Shown: positions 7,804 to 15,518 of the stretch, piece by piece
Position numbering within the stretch: the stretch's first letter is position 1
Layout of the letters: each line of letters begins with the position of its first letter
NCBI RefSeq assembly: GCF_014333585.1
Contig: NZ_JACSCW010000011.1
Coordinates: 1-35,569 of the forward strand
Source of the DNA: Hymenobacter sp. BT188
GTDB lineage: Bacteria > Bacteroidota > Bacteroidia > Cytophagales > Hymenobacteraceae
Reading direction: 5' to 3'
DNA: 35,569 bases
Position numbers and translations under genes: made by a program
The notes under the pieces: model-generated
Databases searched by the model: none
Told to the model about the DNA's origin: nothing
The model's input: only the letters and a program-made list of their open reading frames with translations

Positions 7804-9423
7804 ATGGCGACGACTGGCTTAGTATCCGTAATTATTCCCTGCTTTAACCAAGGATGTTTTTTAGCTACGGCCATTGAAAGTGTTCTCCAGCAAACTTACC
7901 CCTTGGTAGAAGTCCTGGTTATCGACGACGGCTCAAGCGATACTACCGCGGTAGTCGCGGCACGCTATCCATCGGTGCGGTACTTTCACCAACCCAATCA
8001 GGGGTTAGCCGCTGCCCGCAATACTGGGCTGCACCGGAGTCAGGGAAGCTATCTGATGTTTTTAGATGCTGATGACTGGCTCTACCCCCAGGCTCTGACG
8101 CTGAATGTTCGCTATCTCGAGCAAAACCCGGTGGCGGCCTTCGTCGCGGGGGCCTACGAGCTCGTATATCCCGGGGAAAACCAAAGAAAAGGACAAACTC
8201 CTGCTATTCAGCCCGAACCCTATTTAACCTTGCTCGCCCGGGGCAATTATTTAGGTATGATTGCCGCCATTACGTTCCGCCGGTGGGCGCTCGAGGAGTT
8301 TCCCTTTAATGCTTCCTTCCGGCGCTGCGAAGACTACGAACTCTACTTGCGCATAACCCGCAACTATGCTATTGTGCAGCACCAGGAGCTGATTGCGGGC
8401 TACCGCATTCACGCCAACTCCCTTTCGGCAGACATTCCTGCTATGCTGCGCAGTGCCCTGCGCGCGCTAGAAATGCAAAAACCATGTTTGCGCACTCCTG
8501 CGCAGCGAAAAGCTATGAGCCAGGGTATAAGGCACTGGAAACAATATTATTATACGCTACTTTGCGATGTGCTTCTAACTCGTAAAGGGACTGTTAGCAG
8601 GGAAGCGCTGCTCAGTTTACTTGCGTACTCTCCGCTTCTTTTCTTTCGCTTTTACGTGTTTGGCTCCCTCCACCGCTACACCACTTCGCTCAAGCGACAT
8701 CTCCCTCGAACAGTTCTTTGGGGGCTGCATAAAGTAGGACTTATCAACCACTTCGTGCCGCCTGTAGGCCAAGTAGCCTTTGGCGACCTTGACCGCCTGA
8801 CCCCCCTGTGTGCCAACTTCGGCTTTACGCGGGGGGGGGCCATCGATCGGTACTACGTGGAAAACTTTCTGTGGGTGCAAAGTCCAAGTATCCAAAACCG
8901 CGTGCTAGAAATCGGGGATAACAGCTATACCGTCCACTTTGGGGGGGAGAAAGTTACGACCAGTGATATTTTACACGTGGATGCGAATAATCCCCACGCG
9001 ACCTTCGTGGGAGATCTAAGCCATGCCCCGCACTTGCCTGATAACACCTTCGACTGCCTGATTCTAACGCAGACGCTGCATTTAATCTATGATTTTAAGA
9101 GTGCCCTGCAAACCTGTCACCGTATTCTCAAGCCTGGGGGAGTGTTATTGCTCACGGTTCCTGGGATCACGCCCATTGACCCGGGGGAGTGGAGAGAAAC
9201 GTGGTACTGGTCCTTTACGGATAAAGCCCTTAGCCGTATTGTAACGGACGTCTTTGGGCAGAATCAGGTGCAGGTACAATCCTTTGGCAACGTCCACGTG
9301 GCGGCCGCTTTCTTGTACGGGGTGGGAAGGTCGGAATTGACCCGGGAAAAGTTGGATTTTTACGATCCCCAGTTTCAGGTGATCAACACAGTGAAAGCTG
9401 TTAAGTCCCTCTCCGGTGCTTAA
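7804..9423 (+). CDS. GT2 glycosyltransferase fused to a class I methyltransferase
   Basis: A 539-residue two-domain protein. Residues 1-230 are a GT2 glycosyltransferase with SVIIPCFN, DDGS (41-44), LDADD (87-91) and an acidic RCEDYEL motif. Residues about 240-340 are a basic, aromatic linker. Residues about 365-535 resemble a SAM-dependent methyltransferase: VLEIGDNSYT replaces the usual glycine-rich motif I, then FDCLILTQTLHLIYD (motif IV region) and RILKPGGVLLLTVPG (post-motif). ATG at 7804 is chosen over the TTG one codon earlier. The gene follows wzt by 22 bp and overlaps the next gene by 8 bases. A plausible role is adding a sugar and methylating it, which could provide the cap read by the Wzt C-terminal domain; this link is inference. 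Confidence 0.88.
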   Translation: MATTGLVSVIIPCFNQGCFLATAIESVLQQTYPLVEVLVIDDGSSDTTAVVAARYPSVRYFHQPNQGLAAARNTGLHRSQGSYLMFLDADDWLYPQALTLNVRYLEQNPVAAFVAGAYELVYPGENQRKGQTPAIQPEPYLTLLARGNYLGMIAAITFRRWALEEFPFNASFRRCEDYELYLRITRNYAIVQHQELIAGYRIHANSLSADIPAMLRSALRALEMQKPCLRTPAQRKAMSQGIRHWKQYYYTLLCDVLLTRKGTVSREALLSLLAYSPLLFFRFYVFGSLHRYTTSLKRHLPRTVLWGLHKVGLINHFVPPVGQVAFGDLDRLTPLCANFGFTRGGAIDRYYVENFLWVQSPSIQNRVLEIGDNSYTVHFGGEKVTTSDILHVDANNPHATFVGDLSHAPHLPDNTFDCLILTQTLHLIYDFKSALQTCHRILKPGGVLLLTVPGITPIDPGEWRETWYWSFTDKALSRIVTDVFGQNQVQVQSFGNVHVAAAFLYGVGRSELTREKLDFYDPQFQVINTVKAVKSLSGA

Positions 9424-10438
9424 GAGACTAGTACGCCAGCTTCCTGACTGGCGCTCACCCAAGGCGCTAGTGTTGATGTATCACCGCATCGCAGCCCCAC
9501 CCGTTGATGTCTGGGATTTGGCCGTCACCCCGGCGCGCTTCGCTGAGCACCTGCAGGTGCTGCGAAGCTCTGCCAAGGTCCTGTCCACAGCCGAGCTGCT
9601 GGCTAGAGTACAAACTCGAACCTTGGAAGGCCACAGCGTCGCGATCACTTTCGACGATGGCTACGAAGATAACTTTACGGCGGCTAGGCCCCTGCTGGAG
9701 CGGGTTCACCTACCCGCCACTTTTTTTGTCGTGGCCAATACTTTAGGGCAAGGTCAGGGATTCTGGTGGGATGAGCTGGAACACATTCTGTTGCTTTCGC
9801 CGCAACTACCCTCCTTTTTTTCCTTGATGTTGGGCGACGGCCGCACCCTGGCCTTTGACTTGCGGGGGGAGCAAGTCTTAAGCGAGAAGTTGCTAGCCCA
9901 GCACGGCCGGTGGAAGGCGTTACTGGACCCACCACCAACCCGGCGTGCGGCGCTCTACTACCAACTGTGGCAGTCGTTAAAACCCTTACCTTATCCCCAG
10001 CAGCAGGCAGCAATAATCAATATCAAAACCTGGGCCGGAGTCCCCGAGTACGCCGGACTGACGTGTCCCCCAATGTCGCGTGCGCAACTAACTGACCTTA
10101 GCTCCAACCCGCTCTTTACGGTCGGGGCGCATACCGTAACTCATCCAGCCTTAGCCTGCCATAGCTTGGCGCGACAGCACGAAGAACTGCAGACGAGCAA
10201 GACCATGCTTGAGCAGGCCCTGCACAAGCCGGTTCATCTATTGGCTTACCCGTACGGGAATTATAATGATGATACGCTTCCTTTGGTAGGCAGTGCCGGA
10301 TTTAGCGCTGCTTTCACAACCCAAGCGCAGGCCGTGACGCAGGCGGCTGACCCCTATAGGTTGGGGCGCTGCCAAGTAAACAACTGGACTGGCGCCGCTT
10401 TGCGCCGGCAATTAAGACGCTGGTTTGCTTATTATTAA
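9416..10438 (+). CDS. NodB-type polysaccharide deacetylase
   Basis: A 340-residue carbohydrate esterase 4 family protein that removes N- or O-acetyl groups from a glycan. Visible motifs are VLMYHRI (19-25), ITFDDGYEDN with catalytic and metal Asp80/Asp81, HTVTH with metal ligands His239 and His243, and AYPYG (277-281). The roughly 160 residues between the first and second motif are much longer than in minimal NodB domains and include FWWDELEHILL, seen in deacetylases of surface-glycan clusters. No signal peptide is visible, so it probably acts on cytoplasmic lipid-linked intermediates. The GTG start at 9416 overlaps the upstream stop and is needed to include the MYHR motif. Confidence 0.9.
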   Translation: MLKRLVRQLPDWRSPKALVLMYHRIAAPPVDVWDLAVTPARFAEHLQVLRSSAKVLSTAELLARVQTRTLEGHSVAITFDDGYEDNFTAARPLLERVHLPATFFVVANTLGQGQGFWWDELEHILLLSPQLPSFFSLMLGDGRTLAFDLRGEQVLSEKLLAQHGRWKALLDPPPTRRAALYYQLWQSLKPLPYPQQQAAIINIKTWAGVPEYAGLTCPPMSRAQLTDLSSNPLFTVGAHTVTHPALACHSLARQHEELQTSKTMLEQALHKPVHLLAYPYGNYNDDTLPLVGSAGFSAAFTTQAQAVTQAADPYRLGRCQVNNWTGAALRRQLRRWFAYY

Positions 10439-10445
10439 TCCTCTT

Positions 10446-11369
10446 ATGAAAAGCATACCTTCCTCACCCAAAGTTTCTGTTATCATGTGTTTTCTTAACA
10501 CTGAGCCTTACTTGGCGGAAGCAATAGAGAGTGTGCTGCAGCAAACCTGTCGCTTGTGGGAGCTGATCTTGATTGACGATGGCTCCACTGATAATAGTAC
10601 TACAATTGCTAGAGACTACGCCGAGCGACATGCTGACCATATTCGATATTTTGAGCATCCGCATCACGTTAATCGGGGCCTAAGCGCGAGTCGCAACCTA
10701 GGTCTTGCCCATAGTCGGGGGGAGTTCATCGCCTTTTTAGACGCCGATGACGTGTGGCTGCCTGGCATGCTCGCGGCCCAGTTGCACCTGATACAGGAGC
10801 ACCACGTCGCCTTGATATGCGAAGCCAGTGAGTACTGGTACGATTGGACTGACAAAAGCCATCAAAACGAGATTGTGCCGGTGGGCAGCCGCCAGAATCA
10901 GGTATTCTCCCCTCCCCAGTTGTTAATCGATTTATATCCTTTAGGACCGGGAGCCGCTCCCTGCGTGTGTGGTATATTGGCGCGGAAGGCAGTCATTGAA
11001 AAACACGGGGGGTTCGAGGATTCCTTTACCGGAATGTACGAAGACCAAGCCTTTCTGATCAAGTTCTACTTACACGAGGAAATCTTTATTTCGGCGGGCT
11101 GCCATAACCGGTATCGCCAGCGCCAGGACTCTTTGGTCCAGTCCTCAATGAGCAGCGGATCGTATGCACAGCACAGGCACCATTTTTTGTTGTGGTTGCA
11201 CCGCTACCTAGCTACTACGCCCGCGCAGGCAGACAGGGTACTGCCCTATCTCGCGAAGGCCCTGCTACCGTACCAGCCAACCCTCTTTTATTTTGCCACC
11301 AGTGTTGTGCCGAAGCGCTTACACCGACTGTGGCAGGGCCTTCGCCTACGGCTATTAGGGCGCCACTGA
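10446..11369 (+). CDS. Family 2 glycosyltransferase
   Basis: A 307-residue GT2 enzyme with SVIMCFLNTEPYL, DDGS (44-47), RGLSASRNLGL, LDADD (98-102) and a MYEDQAFLIKF acidic motif, so all expected GT-A elements are present. ATG at 10446 is preferred; an upstream TTG at 10425 would overlap the deacetylase. The C-terminal part contains basic and aromatic segments that may contact the membrane. It closes the Wzm/Wzt cluster and is followed by about 550 bp without a gene. Sugar specificity cannot be predicted. Confidence 0.9.
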   Translation: MKSIPSSPKVSVIMCFLNTEPYLAEAIESVLQQTCRLWELILIDDGSTDNSTTIARDYAERHADHIRYFEHPHHVNRGLSASRNLGLAHSRGEFIAFLDADDVWLPGMLAAQLHLIQEHHVALICEASEYWYDWTDKSHQNEIVPVGSRQNQVFSPPQLLIDLYPLGPGAAPCVCGILARKAVIEKHGGFEDSFTGMYEDQAFLIKFYLHEEIFISAGCHNRYRQRQDSLVQSSMSSGSYAQHRHHFLLWLHRYLATTPAQADRVLPYLAKALLPYQPTLFYFATSVVPKRLHRLWQGLRLRLLGRH

Positions 11370-11918
11370 GCCAAGGTGCAGAGCTGAATAACTACGTGCC
11401 AAGGTCTCAGATCTAACAATAGAGATGCGCGATTTAGGCAATTACTTCTCGTAGAAGGTGGCTAAGACTTGCCGTGCACCTTGATTAATTCCGTGTACAA
11501 GATACCCTACAACATCCCCCAACCCGGATGGGCAACACGCCGATAAGCATATACGCTATTACAACTCCACCAGCGATGTACTTGGGGATTATGTCTATCC
11601 CTTTTGAAAGTCACAAAGAATTTAATATTTCCAATAAGATATGAATTTTCAATTAAAATGTGAAAGTATATAATACTTATTTTTATTTGCACTAAATTAT
11701 ATAATATATTTGATTTCTTGAAATAATATCACTATATTTCTTATAAATTATACTAAAGACGAGATTGAGCAAGGTTCAACTCCTCCATTATTAACCAGTA
11801 CTTATAGGCTATAAAGCATAGCTTACTAAATAACAATAACATCAGTAGCGACACTATAGCTGCTATTCAAGTACTCCACACCTACTAAATTTTCCTCTTA
11901 GCTTCTACGCAACAAGTT
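11370..11918. other. AT-rich intergenic region before the exosortase cassette
   Basis: About 550 bp, strongly AT-rich between 11600 and 11830. No supported gene is seen, and short frames on the minus strand have no family resemblance. It separates two rightward units and presumably contains the terminator of the Wzm/Wzt cluster and the promoter of the small secreted protein gene, but no clear element could be assigned. Confidence 0.45.
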
Positions 11919-11945
11919 ATGCAACATCGAGTTATGCAACATCGA
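11916..11945 (+). repeat. Tandem 15-bp repeat over the start codon
   Basis: The unit GTTATGCAACATCGA occurs twice in direct succession and contains the start codon each time, giving two in-frame starts (11919 and 11934) and an N-terminus reading MQHRVMQHRG. Because the unit is 15 bp, gain or loss of a copy keeps the frame but changes the spacing between start and upstream signals. Confidence 0.75.
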
Positions 11946-12221
11946 GGCCTTCTTTTTACTCTGAGTTTGTGTTTGCTCCTTCCTTGCTCGGCCACCAGCC
12001 TGGCCCAAGGCAATCCCAATAATGGCAACAACGGGAACAGTGGCAGGAATGGCAATGCTGAGGGTAGCAACCCTAACAATGGCAACCAGGGCAACGACAA
12101 GCCCAACGGCAACGCGGGAGGAACCGGCGTTCCCTTAGATGGCGGGGCCAGCCTCTTGCTGGCTGCCGGAGCCGCTTACGGGTTAAAAAAAATCAGGGAT
12201 ACCCGGCGGGCGGGCGTATAA
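11919..12221 (+). CDS. Small secreted Asn/Gly-rich protein with PID-CTERM-like sorting domain
   Basis: A 100-residue protein with three parts. Residues 1-30 are a signal peptide (hydrophobic LLFTLSLCLLLPC, then SATSLAQ). Residues 31-70 are almost entirely Asn, Gly, Ser and Asp and would be disordered. Residues 71-100 form the tripartite sorting tail: short motif VPLDGG, a hydrophobic stretch (ASLLLAAGAAYGL) and basic residues (KKIRDTRR). This matches the layout of PID-CTERM proteins from Bacteroidota, with Leu in place of Ile. The exosortase would recognise and process the tail at the outer face of the inner membrane. A tandem 15-base repeat duplicates the start, so ATG at 11919 or 11934 may be used. 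The exosortase gene follows within 90 bp. Confidence 0.85.
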   Translation: MQHRVMQHRGLLFTLSLCLLLPCSATSLAQGNPNNGNNGNSGRNGNAEGSNPNNGNQGNDKPNGNAGGTGVPLDGGASLLLAAGAAYGLKKIRDTRRAGV

Positions 12222-12308
12222 GGGGCAACTTGCTTTGCCCGCTTGTTTCGCTAATCTTTATTCAAGACCTAAATCCGTGCGGTTTTTGGCCTAGTTATCT
12301 GCTTGAGC

Positions 12309-12836
12309 ATGTCCATGCAAGAACCTACACAAATTCGGCGCTTTCTGCTTACCGCCTTGTGCCTCTGCCTGGGTTGGTTTATCCTCTATGACCTCTGGCT
12401 CAGCGGTGTGGATACATGGCTTTCGCTTCGCACCGTGGAAACTAGCTCCCTGCTACTACGCGGTCTAGGGCACGAAATTTACTCGCAGCATGGCCAATTG
12501 TTACACGGCCAACAGGTGCTGGTTTACATGATGCCAGCCTGTAACGGTATGGTGTTGATGGCGTTGTTTGCCGGCTTCATTCTCGCTTTTCCGGGCGCAG
12601 CCCGTGTAGGCAAGAAGCTTGCCTACACGGGCTGCGGCATATTGATTATTTACGCTTTAAATGTGCTGCGGGTCGCGGGCTTGGCCCTGAACGTGCTATA
12701 CGGGAGCCATGAGATGGTCCAGTTTAATCACAAATATGCCTTCTCCCTGGTTGTCTATGCCTGCATTTTCGGGTTGTGGATGGTATGGGTCAAGCGTTAC
12801 GCTCTATTTGCGCCCCATGGCACGCACGTTGTTTGA
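12309..12836 (+). CDS. xrtX: Exosortase, XrtX type
   Basis: A 175-residue multi-pass inner membrane protein of the exosortase/archaeosortase family, which cleaves C-terminal sorting domains and may transfer the protein to an acceptor. The catalytic triad is visible: Cys78 in MPACNGM, Arg121 in LNVLRV and His141 in FNHKYAF. Hydrophobic segments occur near 10-35, 79-95, 105-130 and 145-165. It is short compared with proteobacterial exosortases, as expected for the Bacteroidota forms. ATG at 12309 or 12315 is the likely start. It lies 87 bp after the only sorting-tail protein in the window and overlaps the next membrane protein by 20 bases. The XrtX name rests on resemblance and on the neighbouring PID-like tail. 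Confidence 0.85.
   Translation: MSMQEPTQIRRFLLTALCLCLGWFILYDLWLSGVDTWLSLRTVETSSLLLRGLGHEIYSQHGQLLHGQQVLVYMMPACNGMVLMALFAGFILAFPGAARVGKKLAYTGCGILIIYALNVLRVAGLALNVLYGSHEMVQFNHKYAFSLVVYACIFGLWMVWVKRYALFAPHGTHVV
12597..12635. repeat. 18-bp perfect inverted repeat inside the exosortase gene
   Basis: GCAGCCCGTGTAGGCAAG at 12597-12614 is exactly complementary to CTTGCCTACACGGGCTGC at 12618-12635, leaving a 3-base loop. It is GC-rich and lies fully within coding sequence, covering residues of the loop between two membrane helices (AARVGKKLAYTGCG). In RNA it would be a very stable hairpin without a T-run. Confidence 0.85.
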
Positions 12837-13317
12837 AAGCCAAGCAGCCTTAAACCTCTCCTGCAGGTGGGTACTACTGACCTCTCTACTGGCACTCTGG
12901 CTCGTTGTAGGTTACCAAGAAACATGGTTATTGCGAACCATAGCTAGACTGACCCAGGCGGTAATGTTTCAGTTCCGTATAGGTAGGAGCGAGACTGCTC
13001 TAACCGCTGTCCTAGCCAGACTGCCTTTACTCACGTACAGCCTGCTGTACGGGAGCTTGAGTGTGCTCATCCTGCGCGTATATTTCCGCCGTCAGCGTAC
13101 CACCTGGCTGGCGCTGGGAGGATACATTACGCTTCTACTAGTGACTACCCTGGTCAACGAAGCAGGTAAAATGCTGGCTTTTGCGCCGTTGCGAGTAACG
13201 GCCTACCGGCTAATGACCCTACTTAACTCCCCGATGCTGCTGGCCCTGCTATTTTGTGCCTTTTACTTTAGAAGCCAATTCCGCCAGCCTACTTGTCTAC
13301 CTAATTTACCTAGCTAA
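12817..13317 (+). CDS. Exosortase-associated multi-pass membrane protein
   Basis: A 166-residue protein starting MARTLFESQAALN, overlapping the exosortase gene by 20 bases. Four hydrophobic segments are visible: WVLLTSLLALWLVVGY, LLTYSLLYGSLSVLILRVYF, WLALGGYITLLLVTTLV and LNSPMLLALLFCAFYF. There is no recognised catalytic motif. Its position and topology match the XrtX-associated membrane protein remembered from Hymenobacter-type genomes, where it accompanies the exosortase. It may form a complex with the exosortase or help present the substrate; this is inference. The start at 12817 was chosen because the upstream frame is entirely inside the exosortase gene and lacks protein-like character. 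Confidence 0.75.
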   Translation: MARTLFESQAALNLSCRWVLLTSLLALWLVVGYQETWLLRTIARLTQAVMFQFRIGRSETALTAVLARLPLLTYSLLYGSLSVLILRVYFRRQRTTWLALGGYITLLLVTTLVNEAGKMLAFAPLRVTAYRLMTLLNSPMLLALLFCAFYFRSQFRQPTCLPNLPS

Positions 13318-14668
13318 ACTGACTTCCTATAAGTAGTTTGCTTCCGGGCAGGGGGAGGTGGTATAGTTGACATCATAGTAGGCACCTTCACCTAAATCTC
13401 CTTCACATTATTGGCTTTGGTCATCCCAGCAAATCGTTGAAAATCTAATTCTAGGCGATCAGGCGTTAAAGGAAAACGAATGGGCGAGAATAAGATTTGC
13501 GTATTAAAATGGATCCCATCGGAAGGGTAATTACCTAGGGGGCTCACCAACAGTGTTTGGTTAGCAGATTCAGCTTTTTTCAATCAGCCTGAGGGCACTA
13601 ATTAGGTTTGCGACTATATCGCTAACATCCCAGAATGCAACGCATTCGATTTGATATAAAACTATTCTTATTTTAATTGCATTTTATCACTTTACCACAA
13701 AATATTTGCACTTTTATTTGGACAATCGTCCTCCTACGGGTACTTTTGGATTAGGTTTCAAGGTGTCTCTTCTTATCTGAGTGTTGATGAGCCACCTCAT
13801 TACTCACTTCCGCTTTCTGTTGTGCGCCCTTACTTCCCTTCCCCTACCCTCCGGCAACGCGTATTTATATACCCCGGCCGCGGAGCTACCAGCAGCCGTA
13901 TATCTTACTTAAGTGTGCATTCGACTTGTGCTTCTCTTTTTTAGTGGTCATGCTGGTGCTCAGTTGGCTAGTGCCGGTATTGGGCCTGCTGCTCAAACTC
14001 GAGAGTCGGGAGCCAATCTTCTTCAAACAACTACGTAGGAATGAAATGAAACTTATTTGCGCTGAGTTGGCCTAAGGCATGACTATACTGGGTAGAAAAC
14101 AAGACAAGTAAAGACTGAGGTGGGTAGCACGGTAGACTGTAGCAATAAGGATAAATTTACCTGTTCCAGTAAGGTTAAGCTGGATGATAGTGAATATAAG
14201 TTCAGGCCCGTAGCTGCTAAGCAAAAGCCAGCTGTTTTGCTTGCACTCATTACCAAGAAACCATCTGCGGTTGCCTTATCCTAAGCAGCTTCACTTGGTA
14301 ACTCAAATGCGCAATACTTAACTTGTTTGTATACCCAGAGTGAAGAAGGAGGGTTCTTGATAGAAGAACGCTGCAAGCAGTTACCCTAGTAACTAACTCT
14401 TCTTCCCGCCCAGTGTCAGGCTATGCGGATTACACCTCGGTATTAGGTAAGCACAAAAATCCCTGCTAGTCTAATCAAATCCGACACTGTTTGATCAAAC
14501 TAAGTCGCTCCCCATCGGAGCAAGTATAAAATTAGCAGGAGTCGTAGCAGTTAACATAAGTAGAATCTAATATTTTACCGGATATTTGTTGGCTGAGTTA
14601 AATTCATATTTCCTCGTCAGGCACCTGTTTCACTTAGTCTACCTGTAATCTATTGCATTGACCTTAAC
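13318..14668. other. Long intergenic region with gene fragments
   Basis: About 1.35 kb without an intact gene. A sugar transferase fragment at 13914-14075 is listed separately. On the minus strand, 13392-13583 encodes a 63-residue frame with a TTG start and protein-like composition (SPLGNYPSDGIHFNTQ, then FPLTPDRLELDFQRFAGM), family unknown, possibly another fragment. Positions 14100-14290 contain a further open stretch (KFTCSSKVKLDDSEYKF) that could belong to the decayed sugar transferase. The last 150 bp are AT-rich and probably hold the promoter of the export genes. Confidence 0.45.
13914..14075 (+). pseudogene. Fragment of a polyprenyl-phosphate sugar transferase (WcaJ/ExoY type)
   Basis: The frame around 13914-14075 reads FDLCFSFLVVMLVLSWLVPV, then GLLLKLESREPIFFKQLR, then a TAA. 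This matches the membrane helix and the start of the catalytic region in bacterial sugar transferases that begin exopolysaccharide synthesis by loading the first sugar phosphate onto undecaprenyl phosphate (family pattern: KR.FD..., membrane helix, then KLDS.GPVFFKQ.R.G). The catalytic part downstream, including the KFRSM and DELPQ regions, is missing and the frame is lost after about 50 residues. It lies just upstream of wza/wzc, where such a gene is commonly found, so it looks like a decayed initiating enzyme. Confidence 0.65.
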
Positions 14669-15445
14669 ATGAACATCAAACATGTCTGTCTGTGGAGCTA
14701 TTTAGTCCTCCTTACTTCCTGTTCCCCAACGCGGAATTTAGTGTATTTCAATGATTTAAAAGAGAAGGGGGTCTACACAGAAACAATTACCAATAATACT
14801 GCCCCCCTCATTCAGCCTGATGATCTACTGAGCATTACAGTTAGCAGCTTAAGCCCCGAATCCAATCAACTATTCAATAGTGGCAGTATGCCCTCGGCGG
14901 GCAACAGGGGCGTCGCGACGGGCAGCACGGCTAGTAGCGAAGGTTACCTGGTGAGTGGGGATGGCACCATAAATTTCCCCGTTTTAGGCAACGTCAAAGT
15001 GGCAGGCCTGACCAAAGAGCAGGCGGTAAGCAAAATGACAACAGAGATAAAAAACCACGTGAAGAATCCGTTGGTAAATATTCGTTTCCTTAATTTTAAG
15101 ATTACCGTGGTAGGGGAAGTAAATAGCCCTTCAACGTTCACTATTCCAACCGAGCGAATTAATATTCTGGAGGCGGTTGGTCTGGCGGGCGATCTGACCG
15201 CTTTGGGTAAGCGTGAGAACATTCTCCTGATCAGGGAGAGGGATGGTGTGCGTAGCGCTATGCGGGTTAATTTAGCTAGTAAAGAACTACTAAACTCCCC
15301 TTATTTTTATTTGCAGCAAAACGATGTGCTCTACGTGGAGCCAATTAAGGCTAAAGCATTACAAAACGGGGCCGGATCGTTTTACCTTCCTTTACTGGGT
15401 GCTGCCCTTTCTGTTGTTAGCATAGTGGTATTAATCTTCCGCTAA
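14669..15445 (+). CDS. wza: Outer membrane polysaccharide export lipoprotein (Wza/GfcE-like)
   Basis: A 258-residue polysaccharide biosynthesis/export family protein that forms the outer-membrane and periplasmic exit channel for exopolysaccharide. The lipobox LLTSC puts the lipidated cysteine at residue 18. The poly-export domain (IQPDDLLSITVSS onward, GYLVSGDGTINFPVLGNVKVAGLT) covers about 45-135. One SLBB domain follows (KITVVGEVNSPSTFTIP through about 220, with ILEAVGLAGDLTALGKRENILLIRE). The C-terminus ends in a hydrophobic helix (YLPLLGAALSVVSIVVLIFR), typical of Bacteroidota homologues, which are shorter than E. coli Wza. It is 73 bp upstream of its inner-membrane partner Wzc. Confidence 0.92.
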   Translation: MNIKHVCLWSYLVLLTSCSPTRNLVYFNDLKEKGVYTETITNNTAPLIQPDDLLSITVSSLSPESNQLFNSGSMPSAGNRGVATGSTASSEGYLVSGDGTINFPVLGNVKVAGLTKEQAVSKMTTEIKNHVKNPLVNIRFLNFKITVVGEVNSPSTFTIPTERINILEAVGLAGDLTALGKRENILLIRERDGVRSAMRVNLASKELLNSPYFYLQQNDVLYVEPIKAKALQNGAGSFYLPLLGAALSVVSIVVLIFR

Positions 15446-15518
15446 AGATCGACCAACTGTATTTTAAGTATATTCCTATTCCTTTATCCGTCGTAACGCG
15501 AAAATCTGGCGCACGCTT

